Source: Hygrophila difformis
Taxonomy: Eukaryota; Streptophyta; Magnoliopsida; Lamiales; Acanthaceae
DNA length: 64,000 nt
Assembly (NCBI GenBank): GCA_030278955.1
Contig: JAOANR010000010.1
Coordinates: 23,590,444 to 23,654,443, forward strand
Direction of reading: 5' to 3'
How positions within the stretch are numbered: the stretch's first letter is position 1; every line of letters starts with the position of its first letter. The notes below the pieces were generated by a model. The model was not told the DNA's origin. It saw only the letters and a list, made by a program, of their open reading frames with translations, and ran no database searches. Below are positions 1 to 13,480 of the stretch, in pieces. The translations under genes and the position numbers were made by a program.

Positions 1-681
1 ACTTAGTATGGCTGGATAAAACCCATAACAGAGACATGCATTAAAAAAAAAAAAAATGATGTCAAAATATGGATGATTATCAATAAGTGATTTGTGCGTA
101 TGGCTTACACCAATTTATGAATGAATTTGACATGAAGAAAAATGTTGAGCAGATTATAGGTCACGGATTATGAAATAAGATCACACAAACAAACAATATG
201 CATCAATAACAGACCAAACTTATCTAGCATGCGATCACCAATCAAAATAACAAGATTAAAGAATGATATACCTTAATTATGCATCGTCTATGGTATGGAT
301 ATAGAATTAAACCCTAGACTATGCATTCTAACGAAGTCAAAATAAAAATTCAAAACCAAAACATGAAATTGAAAGCGGCAAAACATGGATTCGAAGCATT
401 GAAAGGGAAATGAATGCAGATTCTATAAAAGTGGATGCGGAAATGGTTGAGATTGTTATCCACAGATTACTCCATCGAGTTGGGAAATCATGGATTGAAA
501 TTGGCGGCCATCATGGATTGATCCGCACAAGTTAAGGTTCGACAACCTTTTTTAATTAATTTTGACAGAGAGGGCGAGTTGCGTCGTTAGAGACCCGTCA
601 CGGTCCTGCCTCTCAACCGCACAATCCACACAATCCACATAGAAGCATCCATTCGTCAATACCAATTTGTCCACATAAGAG

Positions 682-713
<32 letters not shown>

Positions 714-1382
714 CTATGGATTTAGAGGGACATTTCAGGGAAGATTTTTGTTACAGTGGCAATCGAACAACACCCAAGACATGATAAAAAAAAATACACG
801 GGGGTTCTGAAAAACCATAGATTCAGACACCAAGATGTGGACGAGTGTAGGTAGTAGAATTAACTTACAGCCAATCAAATAGTGTTAAACAAAAGAGAAT
901 GAAGCCACTGGAAGTTGGCTCGGCAAGACGAACTCCAACTTCACCAAAGTATTCTCCAAGCTCGAAATGATAATATGTGAATTCTAAGTTTTGTTTCGGT
1001 TTTCCCGAGCTTTTGGGTTCCTGATAATACTTATTTATAAAGCCCTATGGGAATTTTCATTTGGCAGATTTGGCAAAGACGAAAATTATGGGATTGATGG
1101 GTTTAATTTGCATGAAGATAGTCAATTTTGACATAATTTTTTGCATTTGTTTTAGTATAGTGAACGAAGGTTATGCATAGTGATTGACAAAAATTATGAT
1201 CAATAATTGCTAACATCTTACAATTCCATTAGTCAAATTTGTCCAAATCTTATCACACTTGCATGGAGGAAATAGTGTAAATTTATCGAAATTATTAGAA
1301 GTGTATTACTAATGTCAGAGACCATGTAAGATTTTGATTGTCAATAGGTTGTCAGAGATGAAATAATAATAATCTATCTATA
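1..1382. other. AT-rich intergenic DNA
   Basis: No open frame with recognisable protein similarity is present. A (TA)n microsatellite lies at about 687-712. The stretch 480-660 is less AT-rich and could be a promoter or leader of a gene outside the window, but nothing in it proves that. Confidence 0.5.
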
Positions 1383-1682
1383 TCTATATAATATATAAAA
1401 ACAATATCTCTTAAGAACAGTACCCTACTCTTATGAACAGTAATCTATCAATTCTCTCTTACAAAAATCTCCTTATGAACAGTAACCCACCTATTTCATC
1501 AACATTCATTTTCTGCACGCAATCCAATACACATTTCTAATGATTAATAACTCATCATAACTCAAAATGTGTACAAGAAAAAATTCTAAAAATTTGATAT
1601 TTTAAAACTACATGATGAGGCGAATCTAACAAGATCCCACTTACCTATTTTTTTTTCTTATATAGATATTCTATAAGCATTA

Positions 1683-2084
1683 GTCAAAGTTGAATAATAA
1701 ACAGTAACAAAAGTTAATTCATTTCACTATAAAAATGAAGGAATTATTAAAAAATTAAAAATATTGCACTTTCAAAATATAGGATAACCAAATTTGAACG
1801 AAATTCACGTTAGATAATTTAATTTCATTAATTATTATAGATAAAGAATATTACCAAATAAAATATGTAACAAAAACTTTATGGGTTCATAGTTGAATAA
1901 TAAATAGTAGCAAAAATCAATCATTTCGCTATAAAAATTAAGGAATTATTTAAAAGAAAAAACATAATGCACTTTCAAAATATAGGAGAACCAAATTCAA
2001 GCAAAATTCATATTAGATAATTTAATTTTATTAATTATTATAAATAAAGTATACTACCAAATAAAGAATGTAACAAAAACTTTA
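1683..2084. repeat. Diverged tandem repeat, about 205 bp x 2
   Basis: Two adjacent copies share phrases such as TTGAATAATAAA, GCACTTTCAAAATATAGG and AACAAAAACTTTA in the same order. The phrase following the first copy (ATGGGTT) recurs at 2401, after the MITE, so the MITE landed at the end of the second copy. Confidence 0.6.
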
Positions 2085-2397
2085 GCTGCGTTTGGGAAAA
2101 AACACTAGCGATTAGCGTTTATCTTTTAAAATGCATACTAAAAGTAGCATAAAATCCTATATAGTAAAACACTAATTACAGTAACCGCCAAATTTTGAAT
2201 CTATAATCTCTAAACTCTGAACGCTCATCTCCCCAACTTTTAGCTTTCTAAACTCCAGACTCTAAACTCTAATTTAAAATTGCATTACCAAACACCATTA
2301 TTCAAATTTAAAACTATTTTTCAACATTAATTTTAAACTCCAGACTCTAAACTCTAGCTCCAAACGCTAAACTCTAATTATTTCCCAAACACACCCA
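2085..2397. mobile_element. PIF/Harbinger (Tourist-like) MITE
   Basis: Short terminal inverted repeats (GCTGCGTTTGGGAAA at left; the complement of TTTCCCAAACACACCCAT at right) bound about 313 bp. TTTA at 2081-2084 and 2398-2401 fits the TTA-type duplication of PIF/Harbinger elements. The inside is a run of CTCTAAACTC-like motifs with no coding capacity. Confidence 0.55.
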
Positions 2398-2989
2398 TTT
2401 ATGGGTTGATATTATATTTATTCTTTAAATATAACTTCAATATTTGTTATTATTCTTAACTAATACTCTATTTTTTTTGAGGAAAAACTTTTTTTATTAA
2501 CAACGAGGCCAGTACAAGCCATTACAAAGTTCCTCACTGCTACTGCTCTTGGGCATTAAACGCACCACCAAACTACAAAACACACCTCCAAACTACAATC
2601 CAGAAAAACAGAAAAAAAAAAAAAACAGCCAAGTGCATACATCATTACAACCACACCTCAAAACTGCCCGTGTTGGCCGCGCCATTCTTTGCCAGTAGTC
2701 CGCAAGACTGTTGCGTTCTCTAACAATATGCCGGACATCCGCTCTTCCCGACGCATGTATCACAGTCATAATAGGTTTCATCAATTTGTGAAGCCGCCAT
2801 GGGACCTGTTTTGGTTCTTTGATCCATCGGACTACATTTGCTCAGTCTCACTCGAAAATAAGCTGTTGGAATGGAAAACTTTGGTCCCGAATAATTGCAT
2901 CACATAGTCGATGTACCGCCGTCAATTCCGCCTCCGTAGAGTCCGCGACTCCAATATTCAGATAATATTTAGATAATCTCACCTTGGTC

Positions 2990-3961
2990 GGGATAAAGAT
3001 CAATTTAGTCCTGTAAGTCACTCCTAATACTAAAATGGTCCAATATGTATACCAATTTCTCAATCAGTCCTGTAAATTATTTAACTACCACCAATTTGGC
3101 CCTCAGCCACAGTTACAAAATTAATTAGTGACATGGATCGGATTAGTGAATTTAATGGCTTTCCTTTGATAATTGCATAGAGGAAATGAAGTATTGGAGG
3201 AGGAACCAAAGGGGAGAAAGCACCATCAGGAGGACGAGAGCGCCACCAATCCTTTGAGAGTTGTTTTCAATAGTGCCACGAGAGCCGCTTCATCGTATTC
3301 TATTCTTCTCGTCAGCCCACCAGTCTTCTCGTTAGCCCTGTTAGTCACGTCAGCCTCCTACGTTTCATCCTACTGTAGCTCTGGTGGCGGCGCCGCCACA
3401 GACACAAACACCGACACAGCCACCGCCGCAGCCTCGTTCAACACCATATTCACAAGTAATGAATCAATTCCCCCAATTATTTGTTTTTCTAATTTGGAAG
3501 AATTTGTGCCCTAGAAATTCGATTGGATTTAGAGTATTGTAATTATTGAAATTATTCATCCAGCCTTCGGTTGCTTCTCTGAATTCAAGGTTTGTGTCGA
3601 AATTTTGGCCAATTCTGGAATTCCCCATTCCGAAGACAACAATGCATGGTCTTGTGATTTTGGGAGATTCTTTGTTCACCACCACAGGAACCCTAGTTTT
3701 GAAGGGGAGAGTTATTTAATTTTTTCTTCTTTTTTGGGGTTTATGATATTTATGACATGTGATCCACAAAGGATATTTGGCCCACTTGGCAATCTTAAAT
3801 TCACTAATCTGGTCCATGTCACTAATTAATTTTCTAATTGTGACTGAAGACCAAATTGGAGGTAATTAAATAATTTACAGGACTGATTGAGAAATTGGTA
3901 TACATTTTGGACCATTTTGGTATTAGGAGTAACTTACAGGACTAAATTTGTCTTTATCCCC
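2990..3961. mobile_element. Non-autonomous Mutator-like element (MULE)
   Basis: Terminal inverted repeats of about 150 bp begin GGGATAAAGAYMAATTTAGT and match closely at both ends. A perfect 9-bp duplication, ACCTTGGTC, lies at 2981-2989 and 3962-3970, the length diagnostic of Mutator-type transposition. No transposase is present. The ~650-bp core is GC-richer than the arms. It sits inside the RNase H domain of the LINE and is therefore younger. Confidence 0.93.
3173..3514 (+). other. Possible captured gene fragment inside the MULE
   Basis: This is a 113-codon open frame in the MULE core: a charged N-terminal stretch, one hydrophobic segment (about residues 42-66, SILLVSPPVFSLALLV) and a Thr/Ala/Asp-rich tail. 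It is GC-rich relative to its surroundings, as expected for DNA taken from a host gene (a Pack-MULE). I do not recognise the source gene. The DNA following it (3,540-3,720) may belong to the same or another captured piece. It may not be expressed. Confidence 0.35.
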
Positions 3962-6900
3962 ACCTTGGTCATTTCTTATGACGCCCCCAATTCCCGCCAG
4001 GCCCGGATTTCCAAGAGATGATCCGTCAGTGTTTATTTTCCACCACCCTTTTTTCCGGACGCTCCCAGACCAGACCAACTCGAGCAGCTCTAAGCCCCTT
4101 CTGCTTGACGATGGACAGATTTGCTGGGTAGGTAACATCCAGGCTTAACATTCCAATATTCGCCTCAACCATCTCCGCCTTCCACCAAATTCCAACCCTC
4201 CATTTTATTTCCTCCAATGCTTCCCTGTAGTTAAATTTTACCCCCTGGAACACCACCTTATTCCGCCGAATCCAGACAGCCCATATGAGTGCCATACATG
4301 TTAAAGCCCATCCTCCCTTCGACCCTTTCTTGGATCAACATCAAGCCACCACGCCAATAATGTCCTTGCATTTCCAGGTATCGCCCAAACAACATCATAC
4401 CAGACTACTACAGAGTACCATAATTGCAAAACAAACTTACATTTGCAAAATAAATGATCTATGGTTTCTACTTCGACACCACATAACGGACACTCAGCTT
4501 CGGATACCTGAGCACAACTCCTAGCCCTCAGCAGCCCGCGAACAGGTAAGGCGTCATGCATCATCTTCCAAGCCACAAGCTTCACCTTCCTAGGACATTT
4601 AATCTTCCATAAGGCTTTCCAGAAATCTTCGCTCACATCCTCCCTTTCACCTGAAATCAGCCTCCAACATTCTTTAGGTGAGAAAAGACCATTGTCTGCT
4701 CTACTCCATCTGACTCTGTCCCCCAGCTGTCTACACAAGGGAGTTCCAGTAATCACCCCCATTAGTTCATCCCACACTTTTCTTTCCTAATCAAATAGCG
4801 GCCTCCTTAGTTGAATATGCCACACCCAATCATATCCATTCCAGGTCCCGAAATCTGCTATCATACCACTTTTGTTGACGGTTAGAGTAAAAATTCTAGG
4901 GAACGTGTCTCTTAGGGTCCTGCCTCCATCGACCCATTTGTCCAACCAAAAACTCGTAGATTCCCCGTTCCCTACTTGGATGATGAAGCTGTCGCCCATG
5001 TTAGTAGCCCATGAACTCTGCCATTCCTTGCATATATGTCCCCATGGCGAGTTTCCTGGTTTAGCAAATGATATCAACGAGGCTGAATTCCCATAATATT
5101 TTGCACAAATGACGTCTCTCCAAAGGGCCTTTTCACAACCGAACCTCCACTTCCATTTTAACAACAGCGCCTCATTGAATTTTTTGACGTTCCATATGTG
5201 TAGCCCACCATTCTCCAAATGGGAACACACTTTCTCCCAACAGACTGTATGGATTTTCCTATCACCCTCCCACTCATTCCAAAAGAAACGCCTTTTTAAT
5301 TTCTCAAGATGTTCTGCCACTCCTTTAGGCACCTTGAAGATAGACATAGAATATACAGGCAGACTGCTTAATACATGCTTAATTAAACAGATTCTTCCCA
5401 CTTGTGAGAGCATTTTCCCCTTCCACCCGGCGAGCCTTCTCTCCACTTTCTCAATTACCGGACGCCAAATCTCCTTTCTATTGATTCTACCTCCAATGGG
5501 AACCCCTAAATAAGTCATTGGCCAGGTTCCAACCTGACATCCAAGTAGAGAGGCAGCTTCCCTGGTATAGGCTTCATCACAGTTTATTCCAAGCACACAA
5601 CTCTTGCCATAGTTGATCCGAAGGCCTGTTGTTAGTGTTAAGCATGTGAGGATCCTCTTTATGGAAATGATTTGATCGAGCCTTCCTTCACAAAATAGCA
5701 GCGTGTCATCCGCGTATTGTAGATGAGATATTTTTTGTCCACCTTCCCCAGCACTAAGCCCTGTATAGATCCCCAAAGTGACTGCCTTACCCACTAGCCT
5801 GTTCAATACTTCCACCACTAGGATAAAGAGGTATGTAGAGATGGGATCTCCTTGCCTCAGTCCCTTTTGAAGCTTAAAAGATTTGGTTGGAGAGCCATTG
5901 ATTAATACCGCAGTTGAAGATGTCGTTACACACTCTTTCATCCATTTTAGCCATTTCTCACCGAATCCCATCTCCTCTAAAATATGAAATAGCGAGTTCC
6001 ACGATATGTTGTCATATGCCTTTTCAAAATCAATTTTCACAACGAATCCCTGCTTACCGGATATACGTGTTGCATAAATCACTTCAGCTGCAACAAGGAT
6101 CCCGTCCAATATTTGCCTTCCCTTTACGAAAGCCATTTGCGGAACACCAACCAATTTCTCTACGACTTCCTTTAGCCTCCTAGCAAGAACCTTTGTTACA
6201 ATTTTTTGAACACAGCCAACAAGTGTAATCGGCCTGTATTCACCAAAGTCTTTTGGCGTATCCACCTTGGGAATGAGTGTAATAAACGAACAATTTGTAT
6301 TCGAGGGCAGCCTGCCTTCCACTTCAAAGTACCGACAAATTTCCATGATATCCTTCTTTAATACTCCCCAAAATCTTTTGAAAAAATCCAAGTTGAATCC
6401 ATCCGTACCCGGAGGTTTGTTGCCATCACAACTCCAAATTGCCGACTTGATCTCTTTCTCTGAAAAATTTTGCTCAACAGAATACGCCTCCTCGGCATTT
6501 AATCTGTCCAGCCCGATATCGACAATACCAAAAAGTTCTTCCTCCTTAGTAAACAGATCCTGGTAGTGTTGCAAAGCCATCTCCTTTATTCTCCGCGGAT
6601 CATCTTCCATTCTATCTTCCACCCTAATTGCTCCAATGAAGTTCCTACGTCTGTTCACAGCCGCCACCATATGAAAGAACCTCGTATTTGAGTCCCCTTC
6701 TTTAATCCACTTTAGTCGTGACTTCTGCATCCATCTTCTTTCTTCAGCCATCAGGACCTTTTTGAGTTCTTGTTTCTTGCCAAACCATTCTTTCCTGATC
6801 TCACAATCCTCCCTGCCCACCTGGAATTGATCTTCAATTTCTTTAATCTCTTACGACAGCTTCTGAATTCTCTTATCTAACCCATCCGCCCCATAACCCT

Positions 6901-7811
6901 CCCACCCCCTGATGCTATTTTTAAGTGTCTTTAACCTGCCTAGCAGCCCTTCCCCAGTACCAGTCTCCCTACCCTCCCACACCCCATGAACCAAATCCGC
7001 GAAGCCATTTTCCTCCAACCAATATGAATAAAACCTAAACGATTTAGGTCCCCCTGACTCCTCTCTAATCTCAAGTATCACCAGATAATGATCAGATGAG
7101 ACGTTATCCCCTCTCTTCTGCGCCACCACTCCCCTTAGACTCAACCAACGCACAGAAGTAAGAAACCTGTCTAATCTACTCCCAGCCCTCCCACCCCTCC
7201 CAAACCAAGAAAACTCCCCCCCTTCCATAGGAATGTTTACTAAACCCATTCGATCAATAAAGTCCCTAAACTCTCTATTAGATCCCTAATCCTCACTCAC
7301 CCCGAACCGCTCACCCTCGTTACAAACTGCGTTGAAATCTCCCGCCACACACCAGAGCTCCCCATTGCCCACCTCACTCTTTGCTACCAACCGATCCCAC
7401 AGTTCAGCTCTTCCCCTTCTATCATTTGGTGCGTGCACACAAATAATGTTTACCACACTATCCACACCCCTGATACTTCCTTTCACCCACAGAAAATTAT
7501 GATCTCCCTCAACCAAATTAAACTGACCTCTATCCCTATCCCAGATCACAACCAAGCCCCCTGAATTGCCATTTGATGGTTGAAAACAAAAATTACATCC
7601 CTTAGATCCCCATAGTCTATAGATTAATTGATCCTTTACCATGCTCATCTTCGACTATTGACAACAAAGGATAGTCGGCTTAACTTTCCTACACATTCTC
7701 ATTACCGCCCTCCTCATCACCCCCCCGTTTAAACCCCTCACATTACAAGTAATGATCCTCATACTCAAAAACTCTGACTCAAGAAAACAGCCCCCATCCC
7801 CCTAGACACTA

Positions 7812-9884
7812 CTAGCTCTCAATTTCAGACCTCACTTTGTCAATAGCCTCCTCCCTGCCTTTTGTCCAATTCAATCCCATTCTAGTCGCCAATTCTAGAA
7901 TTTCCTCCGCTTCCGAATAATCGATCAACTTAATATCATCTTGGAATCTAATCGTTGTAAATTGGAGTTTCGCAAAACTCTCATCCCCGATGGATCTCCC
8001 CGATGGTATCCCACCCCAACGTTGACATTCTGTAAGTCTCACCCTTCTCCCTTTCCTCCCCACCCCCCTGGGGCGAGCCCTATTCTTTCTATCTATCATC
8101 CTAGCCAGATCTTCTTTGGCTTTCCTTATCTCAGCCAATTCCCCTACCCTGCCCTCCATTCCCTCCCCCACAGCCACCTCCTGACTCGTCGTGCCTGCCA
8201 AAACACCGCCCGTCGGAATTTCAGTCACGTCCTCCCCTGATTCTCTAGCCTCCGCCGCTTTCCCCCTCACCACTTCTGCCGCATGAGATCCCGAAGTTGG
8301 AGATCTGTCCTTTCCCCCTTTCGCAGCTGGTCCCTTCCTCCCTTACACCCGAAGAATCAATTCTACCCTCCTCAGAACCAGTTTCGATATTTCCCCCGAT
8401 CGTCTCTTCCCTGTCTCTGGTTTCCATATTGGTTTCAACATTGGAACTTTCTTGAACTGAAATCGGCCTTTTGGGTAACTTCGTCTCTAACCCCCTGTCT
8501 TCTATACATCGGCCCGAATCTTGTGTGCACCCATGTTGCTCGACCCAACTAATTTTATTCTCACCAATCTTCGGCCCATGTTCATAAGGCCCAATATCTT
8601 CAAATGATTCACCTTGCTCATTACAATCTGCATGCTTTTCTTTGTCTTGGGAAGTCATCCCGTAGTTAGCCATTATTGAAGAACGTTGAGCCGCCTCTTG
8701 GATAATCCTTTCCGATCCCCCAGGCACTAATCCTTTAAATTGTTCCAGTTCCCCATGGTTGTTGGTCCTGGACCTCTTGATTATCATCTCCTTCGTCGGA
8801 GATACTGGGATATTCCTTGCCGGAGATATCTCCGGCTGCTTCACCCCCCACTCCTCCACTTTAGAATCGTCTTCCTCCACTACCTTTTCACTGAAATTAG
8901 GCACGATCCTAATTTTTGACATGTAATTATCTACTTTAACCTTTACCTCAGTGGGGACACAATACAGATTGTTTAGAGAAACCAACAACCTTACTTTGTC
9001 TAATCTTTTCCTATCTTTTGCATCCTGATTGATGCTTATGATCTTTCCCCAGCCCTTCACTACCCTTTGAAAATTATCCTCCGACCATGCATCAAACGGG
9101 AATCCAAAGATATAAATCCAAACCAGTGGCTTTCTCACTATGACACCAGGAGCCCATCTCCTCTTCCATGCAACCAACTTGCGATCGCTCCGATCTGACA
9201 CGAATTTTTCCATTTCGATATGATTATTGAACACCACTAACACCGAGAGCCCCCCCTCCCCCGTAAATACATTCTCGCAGTTTTTATATCCATTGTATAG
9301 CCATTCTTGAAATTCCACTAGTCCTTCTATCTTGTTTAGTTCCACCACCACCGATCGTTGTAGCCATTGCACATCGTCTTTAACAACATCTAATCTTACT
9401 GTATTATCGTCCCGGCTTGCCTCCCTGCAAACTTCTTTGTACAGACCTTCCTTTACCACCTCGACGTAGGACCGCTCATCACGCCACCCTTCTCTTCTAT
9501 CTGCCTTATGAAAATCTCCTTGTCGGATATTGGTGAGACCCTTTGTGCTCATACCTCTAGCCCTCCATCCCTTGTTACTGCCACTTCCTCCCCCTTGTTT
9601 GGGTTTGCCCAGTTCACCTTCAGCTTCCTCCCCATCCATAGCCTTCCATTCAGCCTATTTATTACTATCTTTGCTTCCTCCTTGCAGCTAAACCTGAAGA
9701 AGCCGAATTTATATCCGTTCTCCGGCCAGTTTCTCATCGGGAAAAACCATTCTCGGACTTTCACCACCTTATCGATCTCAGCGTACAGATCCCGGGCGTT
9801 TGTTTTCACCTGAATATTCCCTACATAGACCCCGCATAATCCCCTCCTCTCCGGTATCCCTCGACTCCAATTCTGTTGGACCAT
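7812..9884 (-). pseudogene. LINE ORF1 (RRM plus DUF4283-like), frameshifted
   Basis: The RNA-binding, nucleic-acid-chaperone protein of the LINE. The start is the ATG at 9884. Residues about 15-100 form an RRM with RNP2-like GVYVGNI and RNP1-like KFGFFRF. A one-base shift near 9,600 moves the frame; the next segment (to 8245) holds a DUF4283-like block containing WIYIFGFPFDAW. A second shift near 8,270 leads to an acidic/basic C-terminal part ending at 7812. No CCHC knuckle is seen. ORF1 lies directly upstream of ORF2, the usual L1 order. Confidence 0.82.
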
Positions 9885-9927
9885 TCTTTTTTCTCTGCAT
9901 AAACCTGTATTTTAACCAATACTCTAT

Positions 9928-10239
9928 TAATTGAAATTATATATAAAGAATATATTGTAAATTATTAAGAAGTACTTTATAGATTGATATTATATTCATT
10001 AATGAATAGCAAATACTATTTGTATTAGATAAATTGCAATACGACAATGAGTTGAAACTATAGTCATTTTAATTTGGCAATGGATTCATTTACAAGAGTA
10101 TTTATTATATTTTTATAATTTAATTTGGAAATATCTACATCTTTATGAAATTTCTAATATCTCAACGCTTTAGAATGAATCAATATCAATAATCAATTAT
10201 CGCGTACTTTCTTTGTCAATGTATGACATTAGAGTCGTG
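9928..10239. other. AT-rich interior of the Helitron shell
   Basis: No open frame. The sequence resembles the ~205-bp repeats left of the LINE (TTGATATTATATTCATT), consistent with one shell interrupted by the LINE. Confidence 0.45.
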
Positions 10240-13200
10240 AGTAGAAACAGTGGCGAAACCAGGAACCTTAATAAGGGGGGGCCGATTTTATTTAAAAAAA
10301 TTCAAAAAAAATAACCCAAAACCAAATGCAAACTATTTTTTAATATCGTTCAAATAACGTTATACAAAATAATAATGCAAACCTAACTTCGAATAGAGGA
10401 AGAAGAATGTCCACGATCAACAGGTGGTAACTGTAATCTTCGAGACGCCATATTTTTTGAAACCTCTGCAAAATAGCTTCGTTTTCAATCTTTAAAAAGA
10501 TTTCTTTTTCAATGTAACACACCAAACTATCTGTGAGAAAATCATCCCCCATCTTGTTGCGCAAATCACTTTTGATAATATTCATTGAAGAGAAAGCTCT
10601 TTCAACAGTAGTTGTTGCAACAGGCAAAACTAAAGCCAACACGATGAGCCGATAAACTAACTTGAGAGCAATGTGCCATTTTCTCTCTACCAGTTTCTTT
10701 GCAAGATCTCCAATACTTTGAAGACCAGAGAAGAATGCATGCTCAAAGGTTCTGACTATTCAGATGTACTGATCCAATTCTGCTTTTAGCTTGAACTCAT
10801 CATCAAAATCATCTGGATATAACCGGGCAAGGCAAAGTAGTCTTTCAATGTCAAAGCTTTCAAAAGAATCTTTAGGATCAAGACATGCTATACACATAAA
10901 AAGTTCGGAACTCAACTCTCCAAAACGGTTATCCAACTCTTGTAAGATACGATCAACAACCTAATATATTAGAGAATAATTATATTATTCACATTAATGA
11001 ATGATAAAGTATTTGTCAAAGTAAAATTAAATAAAATAAGTACCTGAAGGAAAATGTCCCTTCGAAAATGGTGAAAATAAGTATTTCTTTGATCATCGAC
11101 TTTGCTTTGAGATCTAGGCCGGCCCGGCATAGGATCTTCCATGTTAGGTATAGAAATACCTTTTGTAGTACAAAATGTTGTAACCATTTCTATTAAGTCC
11201 TCCAAACCCTCCTCTCTAAACTTCATCAAATCTTTCTTAATTGATGTAGTCAAAACAAATGCATTGCCAATATTTTGATTCTTTTCTTGTAAGGCCGCTG
11301 AAAGTGTGCTTGTTGTTGCCAATAATGTCACCATCAAATGCGCAATGAATACAAATTCAAAACTTGTTGATTTATCAATTAAACCTGTAGCAATGCCCCG
11401 ACTTGGGAAATCCATGGCCTCCTCTTCAATAGTTTCAAGAACATCTTGTATAGCATCCCACATTTCCAAAATCCGTTTGATTGTCCTATAGTGAGATCCC
11501 CACCGTGTAGAACCTGGTCAAGCTAAACTTGTTTCTTGATTCTTTCCGGTCCCTGTAGAAATCTCACCACTTCCTATACGCCGTACAAGTTCATCATGAT
11601 GCTTTTCACGAATAGCATCCATCCTTTTACACGAAGCTCTAATAAGATTCACAATCCTGATGGCATGATCAAAGAAATTTCCCACATATCTATTCTCATT
11701 TGAAATTGCTACAACCACTAATTGAAGTTGGTGAGCAAAACAATGAACATAATGTGCGTATTTATGTTCTTTCAAAATGAGAGCTTTAAGACCATTAAAT
11801 TCTCCACGCATATTGGAGGCCCCGTCATAACCTTGACCTCGGAGTTGAGAAAGTGATATTCCACTCTTTGCAAAGAAATCATCAATTGCACTTTTCAAAG
11901 AGCGTGCCGAAGTGTCACTAACGTGAACCACTCCCATAAATCGCTCAATCACTTCTCCCCGATCATTCACGAATCTCAAACCACAGCCATTTGTTCCCTT
12001 ATTGAAGTATCTCGAGCTTCATCAATCAAAAGAGAAAGGTATTTATTTCCAATTTCATTGGCAATGACATTCCTCACCTCTGTTGCACAAGCATTGATAA
12101 TTTCCTTTTGAATTTTTGAAGATGTTAACAAGTTGTTCCCTGGAGCATTTGAGCTCATGATCTTGTTCACTTCTATGTCAATCTCACAATACCACTTCAA
12201 AAGTGAAAGAAAATACCCTTTTCTTATTGATTCTTTGGACTCGTCATGTCCTCGAAATGGCAAACCTTCCCCTAAAAGCCATCGAACAATATTCACAACC
12301 GCTGTTAGCCGAACACGGTAATCAATCTCCATTAGAGTGCTCTTTTGTGATAACACATAATCCACATTATGCCTTTGATCTCTAAATGCCGAACACTGAA
12401 TTGTAGCATAATGGTGGTCACTTTTTAAACTCCCTTCATGATCTTTGAATTTACTTATAGCATTCTTCCAATTTGTAAAACCAACAATCGTAAAGGCATC
12501 ATCTCCACCATGGCTAGTACCTCTTTTAAACAAATAACACCATAGACAAAAAGCGGCATCTTTTTGAACACTATATTCAAGCTAAGAATGTTCTGCAAAC
12601 CATTTCTTTTGAAAGGACCTCATATTACCACCAATTCTAGTTTGGGGAAAATTGTGATCATGTGGTTGACAAGGACCTTTTGCTAAGTATCGTCTCCTTA
12701 GTTCATCTCTAATAGCAAAAGGATAACTATCAATAGGTTTGCGCAATCCTGGATCTCCAACAATATCATCCTCCGTCAATTCTACTTCTGTTCGTTGTTT
12801 TTTACCACAATCTCCATCATTCAAATTCAGATTACTAGATGAAGATGAAGCCAATCTCTTCCAATTAGACACAAATTTATCCATAGTAAAATTCAAGTAC
12901 CTAAAATATCCAAATATTTCATTTATTTATATGCACAACAAGAACATGAAGTAAAAATTCGAAATAAGTTAAGCACACGAAACCCATTTTCAAGAACAAG
13001 AATATTTATTTATTCATTAAAAAGAGTAACAACAATCGCAATAGGAACAATCATTCATAGAATCATAATAAATAGTTAATAATATGAAAACCCATTTTAT
13101 TTGTTTAAAAGTAAAGGAAACAAAAATACTTACCTCGATGAAGATGAGTAGCAGTTAGAAGTTGCTCATATTTTTACTTTTCTTTATTATTATTGCATTG

Positions 13201-13480
13201 TTCAAACTTTTAGAAAATGGTTAGACTTTGGAAGACGGCACAAAACCTAATATTAAGCAAAGTAGCTTTAATTCATTATAAGTAGGTCAAAACTATTGGA
13301 TTGTAAATAATTTTTGGGCTTCTAAAATTTAAAATAACAAATTGTGAATAAGGGAGGACCCATACTTAATAATATTTAACATATAAAAATATATATTATA
13401 TACTATATAGAAAATAATAAAATCTATGGAGGGGCCCGCGCCATTGCTATACTTACCTTAGTTTCGCCCCTGAGTAGAAA
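10240..13480 (-). mobile_element. hAT transposon (ZMYM/TTF-type), decayed
   Basis: A perfect 8-bp duplication, AGTAGAAA (10240-10247 and 13473-13480), flanks a 3,225-bp element whose ends are inverted repeats (CAGTGGCGAAACCAGG at left; the complement of CCTTAGTTTCGCCCCTG at right). The 8-bp duplication and CAG..CTG ends are hAT hallmarks. It encodes a minus-strand transposase of the TTF zinc-finger / DUF4371 / hAT-dimerisation type, with several inactivating changes. Confidence 0.94.
10340..12896 (-). pseudogene. hAT-family transposase (TTF zinc finger, DUF4371, dimerisation)
   Basis: This would bind the element ends and catalyse cut-and-paste transposition. The start is the ATG at 12896 (MNFTMDKFVSNWKRL). 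The TTF-type zinc finger region follows (RSFQKKWFAEHS, then CLWCYLF), then DUF4371 (SLLIDEARDTS), the catalytic core region (GQGYDGASNMRGE, HCFAHQLQL) and the C-terminal hAT dimerisation domain (VERAFSSMNIIKSDLR). In-frame stops occur at about 12582, 11518 and 10757, and a one-base loss near 11,978 shifts the frame. An 83-bp GT-AG intron is visible at 10961-11043. Without these lesions the length would be typical of the family. Confidence 0.88.

Larger units (their letters stand above)
2593..7762 (-). pseudogene. LINE ORF2 (EN-RT-zf-RNase H), broken
   Basis: The start is the ATG at 7762, reading MRIITCNVRGLNGG, a typical APE-like endonuclease opening. The endonuclease motifs CVAGDFNAV and SSDHYLV follow at about 7,340 and 7,095. 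Reverse transcriptase spans about 6,450-5,500, with QYADD at about 5,710. The zinc-binding RVT domain (CPLCGVEVETIDHLFCKC) is near 4,450, and RNase H opens at WKINTDGSSLGNPG (about 4,030). In-frame stops are at about 7,660, 7286-7288, 6851-6853 and 4787-4789, with a frameshift near 4,300. The MULE at 2990-3961 separates the RNase H start from its end (STEAELTAV at about 2,920; RERNSLADYW at about 2,710). Confidence 0.9.
2456..9927 (-). mobile_element. L1-type LINE, near full length
   Basis: A 17-bp target duplication with one mismatch (TTAACYAATACTCTATT) lies at 2456-2472 and 9911-9927. The element reads right to left: ORF1 with an RRM, then ORF2 with endonuclease, reverse transcriptase, zinc-binding RVT domain and RNase H. 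Its 3' end is the T-rich tract at 2471-2500 on the plus strand. Several in-frame stops, at least two frameshifts and a MULE insertion make it inactive. The RRM-bearing ORF1 places it in the plant L1 group best known from BNR-type LINEs. Confidence 0.93.

Noticed and set aside
3600..3700. GDSL-esterase-like motif in the MULE core
   Set aside because: A short GLVILGDSLF phrase appears in one frame, but no second conserved block follows. Too weak to call.
4872..9813. Plus-strand open frames across the LINE
   Set aside because: Antisense shadows of ORF1 and ORF2.
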